A stretch of DNA of 64,000 nt, from contig CACWZA010000005.1 in NCBI GenBank assembly GCA_902765215.1, positions 1 to 64,000 of the forward strand, given 5' to 3'. Numbering within the stretch: position 1 is the first letter of the stretch; each line of letters opens with the position of its first letter. Origin of the DNA: an uncultured bacterium (GTDB taxonomy: Bacteria > Cyanobacteriota > Vampirovibrionia > Gastranaerophilales > Gastranaerophilaceae). Positions 50,389-59,724 of this stretch are shown piece after piece. The notes below the pieces were generated by a model. That model did no database searches. It was given only the letters and a program-made list of their open reading frames with translations, and was not told the origin of the DNA. Position numbers and translations under genes: made by a program.

Positions 50389-53300
50389 ATGGGAATGTCA
50401 GCGTCACAAGTAAGATTTTTATCTCTCCAACATCGTAAACACGATGTTGGCAGACAGTTGACAACACTTTCTAACAGAAAGTTGTCTCTTTCTCGTGACA
50501 TGAACAGAATTGCAAAGAACTATACTAATGCAATGAACCAAAATGTATTAAGATGGTCAAACGATAGTGGTGTAACTTACCACGATTTGACTTATGATAC
50601 AATGATGAGTCCAAATCAACTTAACGCAGCAAAACCTTACATCGTTACTGATGGTGCTACAGGCAGAGTTGTATTAAACAACGATAAGCTTTTAGACTTA
50701 GATGGAAACCCATTAAAAGGTAATATTTCTTATGTTGATATCGCAAAAATGATTTCGACTTATTCTGGTATGGATTCTGAAAATAAACCTGTATACTACC
50801 CTGAAAGCAAATGTATCCATGTTGGCACAGATGGTGTTACAATGGGTGATAAAGCAATCGATGGTGCTTATGTAATACCTGATACAACAAGAGAATTTAC
50901 TTTTGATAACTCATTGAGATTTGAAATCTTCAAGAAAATGGGGCTTATTTCAGATAGAGATGTTATTGAGCAAACAAGTTTGTTGACCAAGTTGTATGGC
51001 GGTGTTGAAGCTCAAAAAGACGGTGTTTATCCGATTGGTTCTGCTTGGGGTAACTACTATATTGCATTAGCAAACCTCGATGCTTATGAAGATTTCTTAA
51101 ATCACGAACAAAGTTTTGCAACTGCTAATACTTATATAAATGTTACTTATACAGCAGGTGATAAAAAGTCTGATAACTTAAGTGTTCGGTTTAAAGATTC
51201 GTCTGCGTTATATGATTATGAAGCAGAAGTTAATGCTTCCGGTTTTTTTGGTGAAAGTTTGGATGCTGCAATATCAACTATTTCTCAGACTGTAAGACCG
51301 GAAGGTAACCAGTCTGTAAAACATGTAGACTTTTCAAAAGTTATCACAATGCAGGTAGATGGCACCTGGTCAGCAGTTGATTCAAATCCTGCAGATGTAC
51401 AAGATTATTTGTATGATGAATCTGGACTCGATCATAACTATAAACAGTTTATAGCAAAGTTGAATGACACAAATGACGGTATTGTTTACAAATATGTTAT
51501 TAATAATGTTTTGTATGATGCGTTAGCTAATTACCAGGGTTCAAGTATCTATATCGACGCGTTAACAGCTACAGATGCAAAGGCACATAGTGTTGAAGTA
51601 TCGTATCATGAGCGTGATAAATCTTATGTATCTGAAGATCATAAAAATGAAGCAAGAACAGCATTGGAAGTTGCTTTGGGTGATTTCGTCGGTCTGATGT
51701 CAGCTGCTACATTGGCAGATTACCCAGCAGAAGCTCTTAATGCAGCTGCTGCAAAAACAAGACAACTCTACGAAAATGCGATAAACGATGAATATGTTAC
51801 AGAGTGGGGCGATTATGAGGATGTTTCAGACTGTGCAAGAGATAACAGTAGCGGCTTTATCGGTTTTGGTGCTGCGCACAAACCTAGTATATGGTTTGGG
51901 ATTGGTCATGGTAACGGATGTTGTGTTGCAATCTCTTTAGATTGTAGAACTCTGTTTAACACATTCATGAGTTATGTAAACTACTATATGGTTAATGAAA
52001 GAGAAGCAGGCTTAGATGATATATCAGTATCACATGCTACTTATGTTGATAATGGTTCATTAGAACATCATATATCAAATGTAACTTATGATTCTATCGC
52101 AAGAGACGGTCATGTAGCAAATGAAAAGCTGTTTGTCGGATCAGGAACTACAGATATGCCTGGTTCTACCGGTCAATATTTGGTTAGACAGATATATACA
52201 GCAGATACCAGTGCAACCGGTGTTCAAAATCGTCCAAACTTATTCATCAATGGTAGTGGTGCATATTTGGAAAAAGACGGACATTCATTGAGACGCTATG
52301 TTCCTGATACATACCAAGTAACTGCTGCAGATGGTACAGTTACTACTGAAACTTACACGGATTCATCTGACCCTACAGGTAACAATATTAAATGGAAACT
52401 CGGCTCTGGTGATTTGGATTCATACTATGCAATATATGTAGCAAATGGTACTTCATATACACTTAAAGATGCTGCACATACAAATCCAAATGGTTATCTT
52501 GAATATAAACAGACTGCAGAAGAAGAAGCTTATGGCTGGAATGGGTCAACTCCTTGGAAAGCTGAAGGCAGCAACACAGAAGTAACCGGTGTATACGGTG
52601 TCGTTAAAACAAATACCGGTGACGGATTCAAAACATATCTTATTAAGAGTGCAGGTGAATGGGCGGCTTATGTTAGTCAGTATGCATCAGGTAAACCATT
52701 ATCTGAGATATGCCCGGGTGCTGTACCTTATGTCGATACATCAGATGCTCCGGTAGGTTTTGGCCAAGTTCTTTATCAGGAAAGAGAAGCATATACCCGT
52801 GAAATTGCTAAAGATGGCTACACTGTTATTCTTGATCAAGATGCTAATAAATCAAGATTTGATATAAGAACTTATGCACTTCCTTACGACAATGAAGAAT
52901 TCCACCAAAAACTCAGAGATGCTGTTCAAGAAGCACAGGCATATATTGATGAACTTGAAACAGAACTTGCTGACTTCTACGGTGCTAAAGAATCTAAACT
53001 GATGGACTTCTATGATGCATTATTCAAAGACATCGCTAAAAACGGCTGGATGATTGATGACAGAACATCAAGATCAAGAGGTACAGTTGCTGATGATTAC
53101 CTCAATGGCAGATTCCAAAACAATGACTACTTTGTAACAGTTGTTGAACAAAGTGCAGATAGCCGTGACTATGACTACTTAACAAGACAAGCAGTTAACG
53201 TAACAAAAATCTTCCAGGTACACGATGAAGATACTGAAAACGTAGCATTATCAGAATACGAAGCAGAAAAAGCATTGATTTCATCTAAGGAAAGAGTTAT

Positions 53301-53415
53301 CGATGCAAGAATGAGAAAACTTGAAACTGAACAAGAAGTTATCAATACGGAACTTGATTCAATCAAGCAGATAATAAAGGATAATGTCGATAAAACATTC
53401 AAGATATTCGCCTGA
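50389..53415 (+). CDS. Large protein with flagellin-like terminal helices (MGMSASQ family)
   Basis: 1008 residues. The N-terminus MGMSASQVRFLSLQHRKHDV and about 45 more residues are helical. The C-terminus (EAEKALISSKERVIDARMRK, then LETEQEVINTELDSI) is a long heptad helix. Between them lies a variable, beta-rich, S/T/N/D/Y-rich region of about 850 residues. Helical ends around a variable centre are the architecture of flagellin and hook-type proteins, which assemble through paired terminal coiled coils. No signal peptide is present, again as in flagellins. I recall MGMSASQ-type starts from proteins of gut Melainabacteria, function unknown. No flagellar genes are nearby. AAGGATT precedes the ATG. 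Confidence 0.85.
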   Translation: MGMSASQVRFLSLQHRKHDVGRQLTTLSNRKLSLSRDMNRIAKNYTNAMNQNVLRWSNDSGVTYHDLTYDTMMSPNQLNAAKPYIVTDGATGRVVLNNDKLLDLDGNPLKGNISYVDIAKMISTYSGMDSENKPVYYPESKCIHVGTDGVTMGDKAIDGAYVIPDTTREFTFDNSLRFEIFKKMGLISDRDVIEQTSLLTKLYGGVEAQKDGVYPIGSAWGNYYIALANLDAYEDFLNHEQSFATANTYINVTYTAGDKKSDNLSVRFKDSSALYDYEAEVNASGFFGESLDAAISTISQTVRPEGNQSVKHVDFSKVITMQVDGTWSAVDSNPADVQDYLYDESGLDHNYKQFIAKLNDTNDGIVYKYVINNVLYDALANYQGSSIYIDALTATDAKAHSVEVSYHERDKSYVSEDHKNEARTALEVALGDFVGLMSAATLADYPAEALNAAAAKTRQLYENAINDEYVTEWGDYEDVSDCARDNSSGFIGFGAAHKPSIWFGIGHGNGCCVAISLDCRTLFNTFMSYVNYYMVNEREAGLDDISVSHATYVDNGSLEHHISNVTYDSIARDGHVANEKLFVGSGTTDMPGSTGQYLVRQIYTADTSATGVQNRPNLFINGSGAYLEKDGHSLRRYVPDTYQVTAADGTVTTETYTDSSDPTGNNIKWKLGSGDLDSYYAIYVANGTSYTLKDAAHTNPNGYLEYKQTAEEEAYGWNGSTPWKAEGSNTEVTGVYGVVKTNTGDGFKTYLIKSAGEWAAYVSQYASGKPLSEICPGAVPYVDTSDAPVGFGQVLYQEREAYTREIAKDGYTVILDQDANKSRFDIRTYALPYDNEEFHQKLRDAVQEAQAYIDELETELADFYGAKESKLMDFYDALFKDIAKNGWMIDDRTSRSRGTVADDYLNGRFQNNDYFVTVVEQSADSRDYDYLTRQAVNVTKIFQVHDEDTENVALSEYEAEKALISSKERVIDARMRKLETEQEVINTELDSIKQIIKDNVDKTFKIFA

Positions 53416-53434
53416 TACAGGGCTGATAATATAG

Positions 53435-53472
53435 AAAAAGTGCGGGACTAACTATAGTCTCCGCACTTTTTT
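53435..53472. terminator. Bidirectional terminator after the 1008-residue protein and pflA
   Basis: AAAAGTGCGG and CCGCACTTTT pair perfectly, with GACT and AGTC extending the inner stem. A and T runs flank it, and it separates two convergent genes. Confidence 0.9.
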
Positions 53473-53474
53473 AT

Positions 53475-54197
53475 TTATTTCATCGCTGATAAAATTATAT
53501 CTCTTGCTTTTAGCGCTTCTTCTTTTGTGAGCGGCGGGGTGTCGCCAAGAGGGTATTCTATCCCTAACTCCTTATATTTGCCCCGTGCCATATCGTGATA
53601 AGGCAATACATCAAGAGCCTGTACTCCATTCAGGGTTTTTATAAACTCCCCGAGATGTCTCAGATGTTTTTCATTATTTGTAATCTCAGGAACGACAACA
53701 TGTCTTATCCACATTGGAATATTGTTTTTGCTTAAATATTTTGCAAATTTAAGTATGTTTCTGTTTGAATGACCTGTCAGTTTTATATGTTCATTCTCAT
53801 CGATATGTTTTATATCCAGTAAAACAAGGTCTGTATATTTAAAAAGTTCGTCTGTCTTTTCTGTGTTCTCAGGCATGAAGGTTATCCCCGATGTATCGAG
53901 TGCCGTGTGTATACCCATTTCTTTTGCCTGTTTAAAAAGTTCTGTTACAAACTCTGTCTGTAAAAGCGGTTCTCCGCCTGTTACGGTTAGTCCGCCTTTG
54001 ACAAATTCTTTAACTGCATCATACTGTTTCAGAATGTCACCGACAGACATTTTTTTGTTTTCAGCAGTACTCCAAGAATCAGGGTTATGACAATACAGGC
54101 ACCTCATTGGGCAGCCCTGCATAAACACAACAAATCTTACGCCAGGGCCGTCTACGGTTCCGCAGGTTTCTATTGAATGGATATTGCCTGAAATCAT
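53475..54197 (-). CDS. pflA: Pyruvate formate-lyase activating enzyme
   Basis: 240 residues of radical SAM. GTVDGPGVRFVVFMQGCPMR and CLYCHNP supply the CxxxCxxC cluster, with VTGGEPLLQ as the SAM-binding motif. It abstracts hydrogen from the glycine of PFL to create the radical. Here its target glycine sits on the separate 78-residue subunit encoded just upstream (10 bp gap). GGGGGAAG precedes the ATG. Third gene of the split-PFL operon. Confidence 0.97.
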   Translation of the reverse strand: MISGNIHSIETCGTVDGPGVRFVVFMQGCPMRCLYCHNPDSWSTAENKKMSVGDILKQYDAVKEFVKGGLTVTGGEPLLQTEFVTELFKQAKEMGIHTALDTSGITFMPENTEKTDELFKYTDLVLLDIKHIDENEHIKLTGHSNRNILKFAKYLSKNNIPMWIRHVVVPEITNNEKHLRHLGEFIKTLNGVQALDVLPYHDMARGKYKELGIEYPLGDTPPLTKEEALKARDIILSAMK

Positions 54198-54207
54198 ACT
54201 TCCCCCG

Positions 54208-54444
54208 TTAGATAGAACCGTGGAAAGTACGAGATATTACATCGTCTTGCTGCTCTTTTGTTAATTTTGTGAAATTAACTGCATAGCCTGAAACCCTTAC
54301 TGTAAGCTGAGGATATTTTTCAGGATGTTTTTGTGCATCAAGTAATGTTTCTTTGTTGAAAACATTGACATTTAAATGGTGTCCGCCTTTTTCAACATAT
54401 CCGTCCAATAAATTTATTAAGTTCTCTTCCTGCATTGTTGTCAT
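54208..54444 (-). CDS. Stand-alone glycyl-radical domain of pyruvate formate-lyase (GrcA-like)
   Basis: 78 residues corresponding to the last part of normal [41 protein letters not shown] and the end [11 protein letters not shown]. The radical glycine is Gly53 in RVSGYAV. E. coli GrcA (YfiD) is a spare domain that rescues oxygen-damaged PFL. Here it is the only copy visible, because the PFL body upstream lacks this domain. It has its own TAAGGGA ribosome site and ATG 29 nt after the body's stop codon, so it is not a frameshift artefact. Confidence 0.93.
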   Translation of the reverse strand: MTTMQEENLINLLDGYVEKGGHHLNVNVFNKETLLDAQKHPEKYPQLTVRVSGYAVNFTKLTKEQQDDVISRTFHGSI

Positions 54445-54473
54445 TAGTTCTTATTCCCTTATAGATTATGATT

Positions 54474-56687
54474 TTAGCAGCCGCAATCTCCGATATTTAC
54501 CCCGCAGCCGCAGTCTAAATTGACGGCTAAATCGCCCATAAATACTTCGTCTTTCCCGAGTGCATTAGGAATGATTGAGAATGTGTTAGATATTCCGTCC
54601 TGTGCATCGCTAAATGGCAGTTTTGAAACAGATGCCAAAGATGCGACAGCCCCATGGGAATCTCTGCCGTGCATAGGGTTTGCCCCCGGTGCTAATGGCA
54701 CACCTTCTTTTCTTCCGTCAGGTGTGTTTCCTGTTTTCTTTCCGTACACTACGTTTGAAGTTATTGTTAAAATTGACATTGTAGGAATTGAGTTTCTGTA
54801 AGTGTGGTGTTTCCTAATCTTTGCCATAAAAGTCTTAACCAGATTAACAGCCAACTCGTCTACTCTGTCATCGTTGTTTCCGTATTTCGGATAATCGCCT
54901 TCTACTTTATAGTCGGTAACGATACCGTTTTCGTCACGGATTGTTTTTACTTTCGCATATTTAATTGCTGAAAGTGAGTCCGCAACAACAGACAAGCCTG
55001 CAATACCTGTTGCAAAATATCGTTTTACATCTCTGTCGTGAAGCGCCATTTGTGAGCGTTCATAGCAATACTTGTCGTGCATATAATGAATGATATTGAG
55101 GGTATTTACATAAAGCCCTGCTAGCCATTCCATCATATCATCGTATCTTTCCATAACTTCGTCAAAGTCTAAGTATTCGGATGTAATCGGTCTGTATTTC
55201 GGACCGACTTGTTCTTTTAATCTTTCGTCAACCCCGCCGTTGATTGCATATAATAAGCATTTTGCGAGGTTTGCTCTAGCGCCGAAGAACTGCATTTCTT
55301 TCCCGACTCTCATTGATGATACACAGCAGGCAATAGCATAATCATCACCGTGGGTTACTCTCATAAGGTCATCATTTTCATACTGAATAGATGATGTTGT
55401 AATCGAGATATGTGCTGCATATTGTTTGAAGTTATGCGGTAATCTTGTAGACCACAAAACTGTCATATTAGGTTCCGGTGCCGTTCCGAGGTTTTCAAGG
55501 GTGTGAAGGTATCTGAACGAGTTTTTTGTGACCATGTGACGGCCGTCAACACCCATACCGCCTATGGATTCGGTTACCCATGTCGGATCGCCCGAGAACA
55601 GGGAATTGTATTCAGGGGTTCTTGCAAACTTAACTAATCTCAATTTCATAATGAAGTGGTCGATAAGCTCCTGAGCCTCAGATTCTGTTATAACACCTTC
55701 TTTTAAATCTCTTTCAATGAAGATGTCTAAGAAGGTTGAAGTTCTGCCGATTGACATCGCTGCACCATTTTGTTCTTTTACTGCTGCCAAATAACCAAAA
55801 TACAGCCATTGAACAGCTTCTTTGGCATTTCTTGCAGGTTTTGATATGTCTAAACCGTAGATTTTGCCAAGCTCGAGCATTTGTTTGAGTGCTCTTATCT
55901 GTTCTGCGATTTCTTCTTTTAACTGAATTTTTTCAGCAGTCATTTCGCCATCGAGAGATGCGTGCTGCTCCATCTTATCTTCAATCAGTCTGTCAATCCC
56001 ATAAAGTGCAATACGCCTGTAATCGCCGATAATACGGCCTCTGCCGTACGCGTCAGGCAGCCCTGTCAGAATTGCTGCGTGTCTTGCTTTTCTCATTTCA
56101 GGTGTGTAAGCATCAAATACACCTTGGTTATGGGTTTTTCTGTAATTTTTAAAAATTCTTTTTACGGTAGGATCAACTTCGTATCCGTACGATCCACAAG
56201 CCCCTTCTGCCATTCTGATTCCGCCGAAAGGCTGAAGTGAACGTTTTAACGGTTCATCAGTCTGTAACCCGACAATTTGTTCTAAGTCCTTATCTATATA
56301 ACCTGCCTTGTGCGAAGTTACGGTAGATATGATTTTGGTGTCCATATCGAGTACGCCGCCGTTTTCGCGTTCTTTTTTGAACAGATCGGTGCATTTTTGC
56401 CACAGTTTTGTAGTCGCCTCAGTTGGTGCGGCTAAAAAGTCTGAGTTTCCGTCATAAGGGGTGTAATTGCGTTGAATGAAGTCGCGGACATTGATTTCGT
56501 TGTTCCATTTTCCGCTCACAAATTCAGTTTCTGCATAGAGTTTTCTTTGCACAGGATCAGTCTTGCTTACTATTGTTTCAGCATGCTTTTTGTTAAATTC
56601 CGGTCTTGTGCAATAGTTGTTGGTTTTAGTCTGTTTTTTTTCTGAGTCCATACCAACAAGACTATCAGTTTTCGTCATATTCCCCAT
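54474..56687 (-). CDS. pflB: Pyruvate formate-lyase body lacking the glycyl-radical domain
   Basis: 737 residues closely matching PFL from [15 protein letters not shown] through [20 protein letters not shown], the catalytic pair Cys454-Cys455 ([20 protein letters not shown]) and [11 protein letters not shown]. It then stops where normal PFL continues into the radical domain. The replacement tail is [16 protein letters not shown], five cysteines. The N-terminus is extended by about 50 residues. It converts pyruvate and CoA to acetyl-CoA and formate once the separate Gly subunit is activated by PflA. The order body, radical domain, activase makes one operon. ATG 56678 is an alternative start. 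Confidence 0.95.
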   Translation of the reverse strand: MGNMTKTDSLVGMDSEKKQTKTNNYCTRPEFNKKHAETIVSKTDPVQRKLYAETEFVSGKWNNEINVRDFIQRNYTPYDGNSDFLAAPTEATTKLWQKCTDLFKKERENGGVLDMDTKIISTVTSHKAGYIDKDLEQIVGLQTDEPLKRSLQPFGGIRMAEGACGSYGYEVDPTVKRIFKNYRKTHNQGVFDAYTPEMRKARHAAILTGLPDAYGRGRIIGDYRRIALYGIDRLIEDKMEQHASLDGEMTAEKIQLKEEIAEQIRALKQMLELGKIYGLDISKPARNAKEAVQWLYFGYLAAVKEQNGAAMSIGRTSTFLDIFIERDLKEGVITESEAQELIDHFIMKLRLVKFARTPEYNSLFSGDPTWVTESIGGMGVDGRHMVTKNSFRYLHTLENLGTAPEPNMTVLWSTRLPHNFKQYAAHISITTSSIQYENDDLMRVTHGDDYAIACCVSSMRVGKEMQFFGARANLAKCLLYAINGGVDERLKEQVGPKYRPITSEYLDFDEVMERYDDMMEWLAGLYVNTLNIIHYMHDKYCYERSQMALHDRDVKRYFATGIAGLSVVADSLSAIKYAKVKTIRDENGIVTDYKVEGDYPKYGNNDDRVDELAVNLVKTFMAKIRKHHTYRNSIPTMSILTITSNVVYGKKTGNTPDGRKEGVPLAPGANPMHGRDSHGAVASLASVSKLPFSDAQDGISNTFSIIPNALGKDEVFMGDLAVNLDCGCGVNIGDCGC

Positions 56688-56805
56688 TTCCCCTTCTGAA
56701 ATTGTGATTGTTAGTTAATATTCTGTATAAAATACGTATTCTTATCTATTATATCAAATAAAAAATATTGTGGCACGATTATTAAAATTGTTTAACATTC
56801 AAGCT

Positions 56806-56838
56806 AAAACGCACGGGGTGATTGACCTCGTGCGTTTT
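56806..56838 (-). terminator. Terminator after the ferredoxin gene
   Basis: AAAACGCACG and CGTGCGTTTT form a 10-bp stem with a further GGT/ACC pair inside, flanked by A and T runs. It lies 21 bp after the ferredoxin stop codon. Confidence 0.85.
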
Positions 56839-56858
56839 AAACCAATTATTTAATTGAA

Positions 56859-57035
56859 TTAAGCAACGGTAATAGCTTGTACAGGGCAAGCGTCTGCAGC
56901 TTCCTGAACACCGTCTTCGTTACCTGCAACAGCTGCTTCGTTAACAACTGCTTTGTCTTCAATTGAAAATACAGCGTCGCAAATTGATTCGCAAGCGCCG
57001 CATGCTATACATGAATCTTCGATAGTTACGTTCAT
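56859..57035 (-). CDS. 4Fe-4S ferredoxin
   Basis: 58 residues. CIACGACESIC and the distal CP in ADACPVQAITVA supply one 4Fe-4S cluster, as in single-cluster Clostridium- or Thermotoga-type ferredoxins. The linker SIEDKAVVNEAAVAGNEDG is acidic, typical of electron carriers. AAAGGAG precedes the ATG. It stands between the PFL operon and deoB with its own terminator. It is a natural partner for PFOR (63849) and the hydrogenase (7773). Confidence 0.93.
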   Translation of the reverse strand: MNVTIEDSCIACGACESICDAVFSIEDKAVVNEAAVAGNEDGVQEAADACPVQAITVA

Positions 57036-57127
57036 TTTATTCTCCTTTACTTTATTGCCACGTACCTTTTTATCGGTACAAGATATAGTATATAATAAAT
57101 TTTATTTTGATACAAGAGGTAAATTAT

Positions 57128-58306
57128 TTACCCCAGCCATTCCCTGATTTTGTCAGCAATACTGTCAAATCCGAGTGTTAAGCCTAAATCTTTTGGCTCA
57201 AGTCCTTTAGCATAGTAAAGAACAGGAACATATTCTCTTGTGTGGTCTGTTCCCGGCACGGTCGGGTCACAGCCGTGATCTGCCGTGATAACGAGTAAGT
57301 CGTCATCTTTTAGTTCAGGTATGATTTTTCCGACATATTCATCAATTTCTTCTATTGCTTTCCCGTAACCTTCAGGGTTGTTTCTGTGTCCGAAAAGCAT
57401 ATCTGTGTCTACAAGATTTGTAAAGATGATTGATTTATTCGGAGTGAATTTTTCTACGGAGGAGTATCTGATAGAGTCTAAATCAAGCTCCTCTTTTACT
57501 GCTTTTAAGGTTAATTCAAGACCTTCTTTGTTTGAGCCTGTGTGAATTGCGTGGGTAATACCCGCTTTAGAGAAAATATCCTCAATTTTCCCTATTGCAA
57601 CAACTTCCCCGCCTGCTTCTTTTACTTCGTCGAGCAGGGTTTTTCCTGTCGGCTCAACCGAATAATCTCTGCGGTCTTTACCTATTCTTGTCGGTTTTCC
57701 GTCAATGATTTTATATGGTCTTGCGATTACTCTCGATACATGATAATCACCCTCGTCTAACAGTCTGCGGGCTATTCTGCACCATTCGTACAGGGTTTCA
57801 AGCGGAATCATATCAGTATCAACTGCGATTTGATATACGCTGTCCGCACTTGTATAGATAATCGGGAATTTTGTTTTGTGGTGTTCTTCGTTCAATTCCT
57901 CAATTATAGCCGTACCGCTAGCGGGAATGTTTGCCAGTATCCCGCCGCAGTTGGTTTCTGCTATAAATTTGTCAATGAGTTCTGGCGGAAATCCGTTCGG
58001 AAAAGTTGCAAAAGGTCTTTCAGAAACAAGTCCTGCAATTTCCCAGTGTCCTGTTGTTGTATCTTTCCCTTTTGATTTTTCCTGTAATGTTCCGTATTGG
58101 CCTGTCGGTTCTGTGGTTGGGGGTATTCCTTCAAAATTCTGAATGTTACCTAACCCCATTTTTGCCATATTAGGAACCTTTAAACCGTGATTATAATGGC
58201 ACACATTTCTCAGTGTGTTACATTCTGCTATATCATTAAACTCTGCGTGGTCAGGCATTGCGCCTATCCCCATAGAATCTATGACCATTATGATTGCTCG
58301 TTTCAT
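57128..58306 (-). CDS. deoB: Phosphopentomutase
   Basis: 392 residues of the alkaline phosphatase superfamily. It interconverts (deoxy)ribose 1- and 5-phosphate in nucleoside salvage. Metal ligands are in VIDSMGIGAMPD, DTDMLFGHRN and ITADHGCDPTVPGTDHTREY, and the phosphothreonine region is KDTTTGHWE. AAGGATAAT precedes the ATG. It follows upp by 25 bp and mlaD-like by one more gene, forming a three-gene run. Confidence 0.97.
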   Translation of the reverse strand: MKRAIIMVIDSMGIGAMPDHAEFNDIAECNTLRNVCHYNHGLKVPNMAKMGLGNIQNFEGIPPTTEPTGQYGTLQEKSKGKDTTTGHWEIAGLVSERPFATFPNGFPPELIDKFIAETNCGGILANIPASGTAIIEELNEEHHKTKFPIIYTSADSVYQIAVDTDMIPLETLYEWCRIARRLLDEGDYHVSRVIARPYKIIDGKPTRIGKDRRDYSVEPTGKTLLDEVKEAGGEVVAIGKIEDIFSKAGITHAIHTGSNKEGLELTLKAVKEELDLDSIRYSSVEKFTPNKSIIFTNLVDTDMLFGHRNNPEGYGKAIEEIDEYVGKIIPELKDDDLLVITADHGCDPTVPGTDHTREYVPVLYYAKGLEPKDLGLTLGFDSIADKIREWLG

Positions 58307-58331
58307 ATTATCCTTCTTTCCTGTTATTTAA

Positions 58332-58988
58332 TTATTCAACAACCGTATTAAATATTCTGTCGCCCGCATCTCCGAGCCCCGGAATAATGTAACCCTTTTC
58401 GTTAAGCTTTTCGTCGACTGCTGCCGTGATTATCTCAAGGTAAGGGAACTCTTTGTGTAAAAGCTCTATCCCCTCAGGTGCGGCAATCAGGTTAAGACTC
58501 TTTATGTGTTTTATCGGAATATTTCTTTCCGCGTAGAGTCTTACCGCTTCAAGCATTGAATTACCTGTCGCAAGCATAGGGTCTGTTATATATACATAAA
58601 CTTTTTCAGGGTCAGGTATTTCGTTTGGAACTTTGTTATAGTACCAGATTGGTTTGAGTGTTTCTTCATCTCTGTACATACCAATATGTCTTATACATGC
58701 ATCAGGAAGCAGGTCTGTGGCTTCGTCCGTAAATATAAGTCCTGCTCTTAATATTGGTGAGATTATAATTTGTATGTCATCTGCAATATCTTTTACCGTA
58801 CATTTTGCAACGGGGGTTTCTATCTGTTTTTCAACCATAGGTAAATTTCTAGATGCTTCGTATAAAAGCGCACGCGTAATTTTTCGTGCCGCAACTCTGA
58901 AGCCCTGACTGTCAGTTTTTTTATCCCTTATTGTTGCAATGCTGTTGCAGATTACGGGATTGTTTATAACTCTTAAATTCTTTTCCAT
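58332..58988 (-). CDS. upp: Uracil phosphoribosyltransferase
   Basis: 218 residues. It converts uracil and PRPP to UMP. The PRPP loop is YITDPMLATGNSMLEAV, and SPILRAGL and the C-terminal PGLGDAGDRIF motif are characteristic. GAGGT precedes the ATG. It sits between the MCE gene (18 bp) and deoB, and salvage enzymes fit together. Confidence 0.97.
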   Translation of the reverse strand: MEKNLRVINNPVICNSIATIRDKKTDSQGFRVAARKITRALLYEASRNLPMVEKQIETPVAKCTVKDIADDIQIIISPILRAGLIFTDEATDLLPDACIRHIGMYRDEETLKPIWYYNKVPNEIPDPEKVYVYITDPMLATGNSMLEAVRLYAERNIPIKHIKSLNLIAAPEGIELLHKEFPYLEIITAAVDEKLNEKGYIIPGLGDAGDRIFNTVVE

Positions 58989-59006
58989 AATTACCTCTTT
59001 TGGATG

Positions 59007-59672
59007 CTATTCTCTGCTGTATTTACTCTTAAATAACATTTTTCTGATTGATTTCATATTTGTGTCGTATTCGTCTATATATTTGTCCGAATAGTCCAGC
59101 AATTTATTTATATCACTAATGTTACCTTTTTTAAGTGCCGGTGTTTCAATTGTTTTCATTTCGTTTCCGAAGTTCGCGGTTGTGTATATCATATCCATAA
59201 GTGTCTTATACATCTGGTAAAGCAAAGACATAGAATCTCTTAATCGTTTTGGTCTGTCAACGAGAATATAGTCATTTTTACCCACAATTTCGTTCGGTAT
59301 TTTACCTGATGATTGTGGATATATTTCGAGTGATTTAGAGCCACCAAGTCCGCTAAACTCTACTGTCGCAAATGTTCCAGGAGGAATGTGTATTGATTTG
59401 TCTGTAACTTTAAATCTTACTCTTATCTCGTTATCACCGACTATTTTGATTTTATTAACATACCCGATAGGAATCCCCATCATGTGTACGGGAGAACCTA
59501 CGATAAGCCCGTCAACATCAGGCATATAGATAGAGTGGGTTTCAAAACTTTCTTCGTGTTTTATCCAAAGGAAAATGCCGACTACGGATACAATAATTAT
59601 AATTGTTATCCAGACAATGAGTTCTATTTGTCTAAGACGACTTGTCCTTTGTCTACGCTCCTCTTTTTCCAT
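59007..59672 (-). CDS. MlaD/MCE family protein
   Basis: 221 residues: one N-terminal membrane helix (LIVWITIIIIVSVVGIFLWI, about 19-38), then an MCE domain at about 45-125 (MPDVDGLIVGSPVHMMGIPI, GYVNKIKI, then EFSGLGGSKSLEIYP), then a helical tail. MlaD-type subunits form periplasmic hexamers in ABC-driven lipid transport between membranes. The ABC partners are not in the window. No Shine-Dalgarno sequence is present; a TGC-TAATAT box ends six bases before the ATG. First gene of the run with upp and deoB. Confidence 0.9.
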   Translation of the reverse strand: MEKEERRQRTSRLRQIELIVWITIIIIVSVVGIFLWIKHEESFETHSIYMPDVDGLIVGSPVHMMGIPIGYVNKIKIVGDNEIRVRFKVTDKSIHIPPGTFATVEFSGLGGSKSLEIYPQSSGKIPNEIVGKNDYILVDRPKRLRDSMSLLYQMYKTLMDMIYTTANFGNEMKTIETPALKKGNISDINKLLDYSDKYIDEYDTNMKSIRKMLFKSKYSRE

Positions 59673-59687
59673 ATTCTTATATTAGCA
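59673..59687 (-). promoter_or_regulatory. Extended -10 promoter of the MCE gene (leaderless geometry)
   Basis: TGC-TAATAT on the minus strand, six bases (AAGAAT), then ATG at 59672. A TTGTAT lies 17 bp further upstream as a possible -35. Confidence 0.55.
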
Positions 59688-59724
59688 AATTTCCGAATTT
59701 GATACAAGTTGTAAATATTTATCA

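Noticed and set aside
54445-54473. Frameshift or sequencing error splitting PFL
   Set aside because: The body ends in a clean TAA after a novel cysteine tail, and the radical domain has its own TAAGGGA site and ATG. No small indel would restore the normal linker sequence.
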